Assembly (NCBI GenBank): GCA_036504855.1
Contig: DASXUL010000074.1
Span: 1 to 53,805 of the forward strand
Length of the DNA: 53,805 nt
DNA from: DASXUL01 sp036504855
GTDB taxonomy: Bacteria; Armatimonadota; DTGP01; JAKQQT01
Reading direction: 5' to 3'
Shown here: positions 48,774 to 53,805 of the stretch, one piece after another
Layout: the number at the start of each line of letters is the position of its first letter
Position numbering within the stretch: the first letter of the stretch is position 1
Made by a program: the position numbers and the translations under genes
The notes under the pieces: generated by a model
Seen by the model: only the letters and a program-made list of their open reading frames with translations
The model's database searches: none
What the model was told of the DNA's origin: nothing

Positions 48774-49457
48774 ATGAGCAGACCTTACCTGAAGATCGGA
48801 CACCGGGGCTTCCCGAAGGAAGCGCCCGGCAACACCATGGCCGGCTTCCGCGCTGCACATCGCCTGGGATGCCACTGGGTGGAGTGCGACTGCTGCCCCA
48901 CAAAGGACGGCGTGATCGTGCTCTCGCACGACGACAGGGTGAAGGATGCCTCCGGCCGGGAGTACCGCATCGAAGAGCATACGGCGGCAGAACTGGCGAA
49001 GCTGGACCTGGGGCGCGGCGAGGGCGTGCCGACCCTCGCGGAACTCGTGGCCTGGGCGGTGGGCCGCGTGGGCATCATGGCGGACGTGAAGTGCTCCGGC
49101 TACGAGCGAGAGATCGGGGACGCGCTGCTGCCCATCGCGGTGAAAGACAAAGTGGCGCCTGGCGCCGACGACGAGGCCCGCGGGCGCTTCCGCTGCTTCC
49201 ACCCCACCCTGCCGATCTCCCTCAGCCTGGGCGCCGACCGCGCCGCCGAACTGGACCGGCGCATCCCCGACCTCGATACCGACGCCGTCACCCCGCAACA
49301 CCCGCTGGTGACGCCGGAACGCATGGCCGCCCTCCACGCGCGCGGCCTGAAGGTCTACGCCTGGACGGTGGACGATCTGCCCACCATGCGCCGCCTGCTG
49401 GAACTGGGCGTGGACGGCATCATCAGCAACCGGGCCGATCTGCTGGCCGAGTTGTGA
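48774..49457 (+). CDS. Glycerophosphodiester phosphodiesterase
   Basis: 227 residues from ATG 48774 behind TGAGGG. It hydrolyses glycerophosphodiesters to sn-glycerol-3-phosphate and an alcohol. The GDPD signature is complete: GHRG-x-x-x-x-APGNT (H10, R11), VECDC-x-x-T-x-DGVIVLSHDD (E37, D39, H52), LDLGRGEGVPTLAELVAW, and C-terminal VYAWTVDD and GVDGIISNRADLL. There is no signal peptide, so it is cytoplasmic. The next gene begins 41 bases downstream on the same strand. Confidence 0.93.
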   Translation: MSRPYLKIGHRGFPKEAPGNTMAGFRAAHRLGCHWVECDCCPTKDGVIVLSHDDRVKDASGREYRIEEHTAAELAKLDLGRGEGVPTLAELVAWAVGRVGIMADVKCSGYEREIGDALLPIAVKDKVAPGADDEARGRFRCFHPTLPISLSLGADRAAELDRRIPDLDTDAVTPQHPLVTPERMAALHARGLKVYAWTVDDLPTMRRLLELGVDGIISNRADLLAEL

Positions 49458-49498
49458 CGAGCGGCCCCGAGGGCCGAACCGGAAGTTAGCGAGCAAGA

Positions 49499-50917
49499 AT
49501 GAGCAAGCCAGATATCACGATCATCCTGGAGGGCGTTCAGCCCGCTGCCGAAGCCGCGTGGAACGTCTCCTCGCTGCGCACTCTGCCATTCAACGTGCCC
49601 GAGGGCGCCGCGCGCATCCGCGTTCGGCGCCATCTGGACCCGTGGGTGAAGCACACCGCCGCCGTGCTGCTGTTCGACCCGCGCGGCGACGGCCCCGGCG
49701 CGCCCGGCTTTCGGGGCTACCAGGGACAGGTGAACACGGATGCTGAGTTCACCGTGACGGGCGACCCGGAAACAACCACCTCGTGGTACCGCCCCGGCGC
49801 GCTTCCGGCCGGCGAGTGGCGCATCGGACACTGGTTCCTGGACGCCGTCTCGGACTCGCTGCGCTACCGGTACGAGATCACGATCGGCTTCGACGGCCCG
49901 CCCGCTGCCGATAACCCGTACCCGGACTACGAGCCCGGCGTGGTGAAGGCGAAGCCCGGCTGGTATTGCGGCGGCCTGCACAACCACACGCTCTACTCGT
50001 ATGACTCGCACATCGGCGGCACGCCCCACACGCTCTCCAGCCTGATGGATCTGTTCCAGGCCGACGGCTACGATTTCCTGGCGGTGACCGACCACAACCA
50101 GCCGCGCACGCACCTGGACGCCGCGGCGGCGGCCGCCGAGCACCCTGACATGCTGCTGATCCTGGGCAATGAGCTCACCTCGCTGCACGGTCACGCCAAC
50201 GCCCTGTTCGCGCCGCCGGGAACGTCGTTCGACTTCCGGCTGGACCCGGGCGACGGCCGGCTGCCCGCCATCATCGACGAGGCCCATCGTCTGGGCGCCC
50301 TGTTCGTGGTCAACCACCCGCGCCAGAAATGCAGGGACTGCACGTGGCGTTACCCGGAACCGGAGTGGCGCGCGGCGGATGCGATGGAGGTCTGGAACCG
50401 CCCGTGGGCAGACACGAATCGCCAGAGCACGGACCTGTGGGACGGCCTGCTGAAGCAGGGGCGCAAGCTGCCGGCCGTGGGCGGCGCGGACTACCACCGG
50501 GGCGACGCTCCGCTGACCCCGGCCACGTGGGTCTACGCGCACGAGCTATCTCTGGCCGGCGTGCGCGAGGCCATCCAGCTCGGGCGCGCGTTCCTCAGCG
50601 AGAGCCCGAAGGGACCGAAGCTGTTCCTGTCCACCGAGGATGGCGGCGCGATGCCGGGCGACACGGTGACGCCGTTCGGTGATTCACCCGTGCCGCTGCG
50701 CGTGCGCGTGGTTGGCGGAGCGGGCTGCTCGCTGCGCCTCATCACCCGCTTCGGCGAGCGATGTGTGCCGATAGCAACGGACAACCAGACGGTGCGCGAG
50801 GCCGTCTCACCGGGGCCAACCGGCGCCAGCTATCTGCGCGCCGAGCTGCTGCGCGACAACGGCGACGTGGCCGCTCTGACGAACCCAATCTACGTGGAAG
50901 CGCCCGCGGCCGGTTAA
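49499..50917 (+). CDS. PHP-domain metallohydrolase, CehA/McbA-like
   Basis: 472 residues. An N-terminal jelly-roll-like domain (about 1-150, TDAEFTVTGDPETTTSWYRPGALPAGEWRIGHWF) precedes a PHP domain with GLHNHTLYSYDS (H161, H163 metal ligands), FLAVTDHNQ, LGNELTSLHGHANALF, VNHPRQK and AVGGADYHRGD. The C-terminal about 90 residues form another beta domain (VPLRVRVVGGAGCSLRLI). The family includes carbaryl hydrolase-type and exported phosphoesterases. No leader is seen. Its place between a GDPD and a sugar/solute transporter suggests phosphoester scavenging (inference). Confidence 0.82.
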   Translation: MSKPDITIILEGVQPAAEAAWNVSSLRTLPFNVPEGAARIRVRRHLDPWVKHTAAVLLFDPRGDGPGAPGFRGYQGQVNTDAEFTVTGDPETTTSWYRPGALPAGEWRIGHWFLDAVSDSLRYRYEITIGFDGPPAADNPYPDYEPGVVKAKPGWYCGGLHNHTLYSYDSHIGGTPHTLSSLMDLFQADGYDFLAVTDHNQPRTHLDAAAAAAEHPDMLLILGNELTSLHGHANALFAPPGTSFDFRLDPGDGRLPAIIDEAHRLGALFVVNHPRQKCRDCTWRYPEPEWRAADAMEVWNRPWADTNRQSTDLWDGLLKQGRKLPAVGGADYHRGDAPLTPATWVYAHELSLAGVREAIQLGRAFLSESPKGPKLFLSTEDGGAMPGDTVTPFGDSPVPLRVRVVGGAGCSLRLITRFGERCVPIATDNQTVREAVSPGPTGASYLRAELLRDNGDVAALTNPIYVEAPAAG

Positions 50918-50924
50918 CACCACG

Positions 50925-51089
50925 GCGCAAGACGTCATCTCGAGCGAAGCGCGAGATCTCGGCCTGGCGTTGCGCTGGGAAATGTGTATCCGGCGCCCAT
51001 GCCAAGGCATTGCCGGGAGCCTGGGAACCTGTCTGTCTATGTTCGGCAAGGACGAGATCTCTCGCTTCGCTCGAGATGACGTCTTGCGC
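50925..51089. repeat. Long inverted repeat, CATCTCGAGCGAAGCG family
   Basis: The arms 50925-50961 (GCGCAAGACGTCATCTCGAG...) and 51053-51089 pair at 36 of 37 positions, with a 91-base middle. No gene or transposase inside. TCTCGAGCGAAGCG(A)GAGATCT palindromes are a recurrent type in environmental genomes. It lies between the PHP gene and the transporter gene. Confidence 0.8.
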
Positions 51090-51124
51090 GGCGCCGTGCG
51101 CGTCAACCTGGGGAGGCTCCATCC

Positions 51125-53512
51125 GTGAAGGCGTACGTTGTCATCGGGTTAGCCGTCGGGCTTCTGGCGCCGGCTCGCGCCGTTCCGACCCTCACCATGT
51201 GGGGGCCGGGCGTGGAGAAGAGCCTGGATGCGGCGGGCTTTGACGCCGAGGTGGCCGCCTTCGAGAAGGCCCACGGCTGCAGGGTGGTGCGCCTCTCGGC
51301 CGGCGCCGGGCACATGGACAGCCAGAAACTCTCCACCTCCATCGCCGGCGGCGTGCCGCCCAGCCTCGTGCGCCAGGGCCGCTTCAACATTGGGGACTTC
51401 GCCTCGCGCGACGCCTTCCAGCCCCTGGATGGTCTGATCGCCCGCGACCGCAACGCCCCCAACGGCGTCCGCAAGGAGGAATACTATTCCGCCGCGTGGA
51501 ACGAGGCCGTCTATCGGGGCCGCGTGTACGCCATCCCGGACAACGTGGATGACCGCGCCCTCTACTACAACCGCGCTCTCTTCAAGGCCGCCGGGCTGGA
51601 CCCGGATCGCCCGCCCCGCACCTGGGATGAACTGAAGGCGATGGCCGTGAAGCTCACCCGGCGCGACGAAGGCGGCCGCATCACACAGATCGGCTTCATC
51701 CCCAACTACGGCAACTCGTGGCTGTATCTGTACTCGTGGCAGAACGGCGGTGAGTTCTTGAGCCCGGACGGCCGCACGTGCACGCTGGACAACCCGTACA
51801 CGGTTGAAGCGCTGGCCTACATGAAGGGCGTCTACAGCTCTCTCGGCGGCGTGCAACAGGTGGATGCCTTCGCCAGCAGCTTCAGCGGCGATGCGTTGGA
51901 CCCGTTCCTCACCGGCAAGGTGGCGATGAAGGTGGACGGCAATTGGAGCCTCTCCACCATCCTGCGCTACAACCCCACGATGGATTTCGCCGTGGCCCCG
52001 GCGCCGTCGCCGGCCGCGCGGGTGCGGGGCGAGGGGCGCTTTAGGGGACAACCGCCCTACGTAACGTGGGCTGGCGGGTTCTCATGGGTCATCCCGCGCG
52101 GGGTGAAGGGCGCGGAGCGCGAGCTGGCCTGGGAATGGATCAAGTGGGATGAAAGCCTGGAGGGGCAACGCATCCGCTACGCCGCGCAGGCCCGCGCCTG
52201 GGCGCTGGTGGGACGAAAGGAGATGCCGGAATTACGCGCCAACCGCGTGGTGACGGCGGCTCTGATGAAGGAGTTCGCCCCGCGTCGCGCGCGCTTCCGG
52301 CGCGCGGCGGCTGTGTTCCAGGGGCTGATGAACCACTGCTACTACCGGCCGGTGACGTTCGTGGGACAGCGGCTCTGGGACGAGCACGTGCGCGCCATGG
52401 AATTCGCCGTGCGGGGGCAGGACCCCAAGGCCGCCCTCTCCGCCGGCCGCCGCGCCGTTCAGAAGGAACTGGACAAGGCGTACTCTCGCCAGCGGTTCCG
52501 GGAGTTGCCCCGCTCCGCGTATATCGCTCTGGGGGCGCTGGCCGTGGCGCTGTTGCTGGGCGCCGCCGGTTGGGCGATCGTCGCCACGCGGCGGCTGGGG
52601 CGCAACGGCCGCTCCGAGGCGCTGGCGGCCTATCTGTTCGCCGCCCCGTGGATCATCGGCTTCGCCGTGTTTACCCTCGGCCCCATCCTCGCCAGCGTGC
52701 TGTTGAGCTTCTGCGATTACGATGTGCTCCACGCGCCGCGTTGGCTGGGCCTTCAGAACTACCGTGAGCTGTTGAACATCCGCGACGACGGCGCCACCGT
52801 GCTGAAGTCGTTCCAGAACGTGTTGTTTATGAGCGGGTTCGGCATCCCGCTATCGATGCTGGCCAGCCTCTCCATAGCGCTGCTGCTGAACGCGAAGGTG
52901 AAAGGCATGCGCTGGTACCGGACGGCCTACTACCTGCCCAGCATCACGCCGGTGGTGGCGAACGCCATCCTCTGGATCTGGCTGCTGAACCCCACGTATG
53001 GGCTCATCAACCACGCGTGGGCCGCCACGCTCACCCGGTGGTTCGGGGCCGCGCCGCCGATGTGGCTCAGCGATGAGCACTGGGCGAAGCCGGCGTTCAT
53101 CTTGATGGGGTTGTGGGGCGCGGGCGGCGGAATGATCTTGTGGCTGGCCGGCCTCCAGGGCGTGCCGCAGCACCTCTACGAGGCGGCGGAGCTGGACGGC
53201 GCCGGCCCGTGGGCCCGGTTCCGCCACGTGATGCTTCCCCTGTTGACGCCCACCATCTTCTTCCTGGCCGTGATGGGCGTCATCGGCAGCCTGCAGATGT
53301 TCGAGGTGGCCTACATCATGCGCGGCGGCGAGGCGCTGGGTTCGCCGGCGGACAGCACCATGATGCCGGTGGTATTGCTCTTCCAGAACGCCTTTCAGTA
53401 CTTCAAGATGGGCTACGCCAGCGCGCTGGCCTGGGTATTATTCGTCTTCATCCTCGCCATCACCCTGCTCCAACTGCGCCTCAGCCGCCGCTGGGTGCAT
53501 TACGGGGATTGA
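51125..53512 (+). CDS. ABC transporter: sugar-binding protein fused to a MalF-type permease
   Basis: 795 residues from GTG 51125 behind GGGGAGG. Residues 1-19 form a signal peptide. About 22-440 is a family-1 solute-binding domain (LTMWGPGVEKS, YSAAWNEAVYRGRVYAIPDNVDDRALYYNRALFKAAGLDPDRPPRTWDELKAMAVKL, FLTGKVAMKVDGNWSL). A first helix at about 463-486 and a basic link precede a MalF/UgpA-like permease (about 500-795): AAPWIIGFAVFTLGPILASVLLSF, and the EAA loop EAAELDGAGPWARFRHVMLPLLTP that docks on the ATPase. Fusing binding protein and channel is unusual. No second permease or ATPase is in the window downstream. Confidence 0.9.
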   Translation: MKAYVVIGLAVGLLAPARAVPTLTMWGPGVEKSLDAAGFDAEVAAFEKAHGCRVVRLSAGAGHMDSQKLSTSIAGGVPPSLVRQGRFNIGDFASRDAFQPLDGLIARDRNAPNGVRKEEYYSAAWNEAVYRGRVYAIPDNVDDRALYYNRALFKAAGLDPDRPPRTWDELKAMAVKLTRRDEGGRITQIGFIPNYGNSWLYLYSWQNGGEFLSPDGRTCTLDNPYTVEALAYMKGVYSSLGGVQQVDAFASSFSGDALDPFLTGKVAMKVDGNWSLSTILRYNPTMDFAVAPAPSPAARVRGEGRFRGQPPYVTWAGGFSWVIPRGVKGAERELAWEWIKWDESLEGQRIRYAAQARAWALVGRKEMPELRANRVVTAALMKEFAPRRARFRRAAAVFQGLMNHCYYRPVTFVGQRLWDEHVRAMEFAVRGQDPKAALSAGRRAVQKELDKAYSRQRFRELPRSAYIALGALAVALLLGAAGWAIVATRRLGRNGRSEALAAYLFAAPWIIGFAVFTLGPILASVLLSFCDYDVLHAPRWLGLQNYRELLNIRDDGATVLKSFQNVLFMSGFGIPLSMLASLSIALLLNAKVKGMRWYRTAYYLPSITPVVANAILWIWLLNPTYGLINHAWAATLTRWFGAAPPMWLSDEHWAKPAFILMGLWGAGGGMILWLAGLQGVPQHLYEAAELDGAGPWARFRHVMLPLLTPTIFFLAVMGVIGSLQMFEVAYIMRGGEALGSPADSTMMPVVLLFQNAFQYFKMGYASALAWVLFVFILAITLLQLRLSRRWVHYGD

Positions 53513-53584
53513 GGGTTTCCAGCGAGGCCCCGAGGGGGAGGCTCCGGGGCTGATTGAGCGTTTGAACCCACAAGGTAGCTGGCG

Positions 53585-53694
53585 GGCACGGCAAGCCGTG
53601 CCCCTAACCGGTAGGCCCGGCCGACCACCGTTCGGTGGTTGGCGACACCGACCTGTAGGGGCACGGCTTGCCCAATCGTTCCAACTAAGTGTGT
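53585..53694. repeat. Paired GGCACGG-family repeat units, right copy
   Basis: GGGCACGGCAAGCCGTGCCCC (about 53585-53605) and TAGGGGCACGGCTTGCCC (about 53657-53673) are facing copies. A smaller hairpin CCGACCACC-GTTC-GGTGGTTGG lies between. The outer right end continues into TCGTTCCAACTAAGTG, the sequence also found inverted at 118-157. Confidence 0.7.
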
Positions 53695-53771
53695 TTTGCG
53701 CGTGGGCCACAATTGCGGAATGCGTAGCGGGGCGGTCGGAGGAGGAGGAGATCGTCGGGCAAGGGAGAGAT

Positions 53772-53805
53772 ATGGTCTGGCGGTATGTTGGGAGCGAGTA
53801 TGCGG
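53772..53805 (+). CDS. Possible start of a gene cut by the window end
   Basis: ATG 53772, preceded by AAGGGAGAG, opens a frame MVWRYVGSEYA running off the window. Too short to identify. The ribosome-binding site is good enough to mention it. Confidence 0.3.
   Translation, partial: MVWRYVGSEYA

Larger units (their letters stand above)
53513..53805. other. Terminal intergenic region with dispersed repeats
   Basis: It holds a GAGGCCCCGAGGG/GGCTCCGGGGC hairpin just after the stop, then two facing GGGCACGGC-type units (about 53585-53694), described separately. A partial frame may begin at 53772 (next entry). Where a second ABC permease would be expected, none is seen before the repeats. Confidence 0.5.

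Overview
The window is GC-rich bacterial DNA (mid-60s percent by eye). It has no rRNA, tRNA, CRISPR array, integrase or transposase that I can see. The gene set points to an aerobic or microaerobic heterotroph, most likely of the Armatimonadota (or a nearby Chloroflexota/Planctomycetota-like lineage). The evidence is: large secreted right-handed beta-helix and carbohydrate-binding proteins ending in dockerin-like calcium loops, Gram-negative-style prepilin-type pseudopilins, a sugar-binding protein fused to an ABC permease, and a housekeeping run of R3H-ATPase, tmk, c-di-AMP receptor, holB and gpsA. The phylum is an inference; no phylogenetic marker was analysed.

Layout. 1-3.0 kb: a two-module beta-helix/dockerin protein (minus strand). 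3.0-11.7 kb: an accessory stretch of small hypothetical and membrane proteins (DUF3841, DUF4279, a TPR protein with a HEAAH metalloprotease-like motif, a pair of tandem paralogous membrane proteins). It includes a 3'-end gene remnant at 3562-3657 that matches the gene at 9403-9876. 11.7-14.5 kb: PRC-barrel protein, LolA-like protein, pseudopilin. 14.7-19.7 kb: R3H-ATPase, tmk, darA-like, holB, gpsA. 19.9-21.8 kb: MarR regulator, nitroreductase and pirin (minus strand). 21.9-25.2 kb: response regulator, a hybrid histidine kinase with an ethylene-receptor-like membrane sensor, and a lipoprotein cytochrome c (minus strand).

25.2-34.9 kb is a carbohydrate locus. A LacI regulator is translationally coupled to a glucoamylase-fold/dockerin protein on the minus strand. 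Divergently lie a four-CBM/dockerin protein, a pseudopilin and a GH94 phosphorylase. The divergent spacer carries two LacI-type operators, each beside a sigma70-like promoter. 35.2-40.9 kb is a nitric-oxide defence locus: an Rrf2 regulator diverges from quinol-dependent NO reductase, a small cupin, an Ric/ScdA-type di-iron repair protein, a YwiC-like membrane protein and a hemerythrin. The norB promoter has a perfect palindrome exactly in its -35/-10 spacer. 41.0-42.5 kb: a nitronate-monooxygenase-like flavoprotein. 42.6-48.5 kb: a 1545-residue four-module beta-helix protein and a URO-D-family protein (minus strand). 48.8-53.5 kb: a GDPD, a PHP-type metallohydrolase and a substrate-binding-protein/permease fusion (plus strand).

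The intergenic spaces are the most unusual part. Almost every gap over 100 bases holds a long imperfect or perfect hairpin belonging to one of several families, and several families recur within the window. One family has arms made of repeated TCAG/CTGA words around a GGCC-rich core hairpin; it occurs between convergent genes and directly against start codons.
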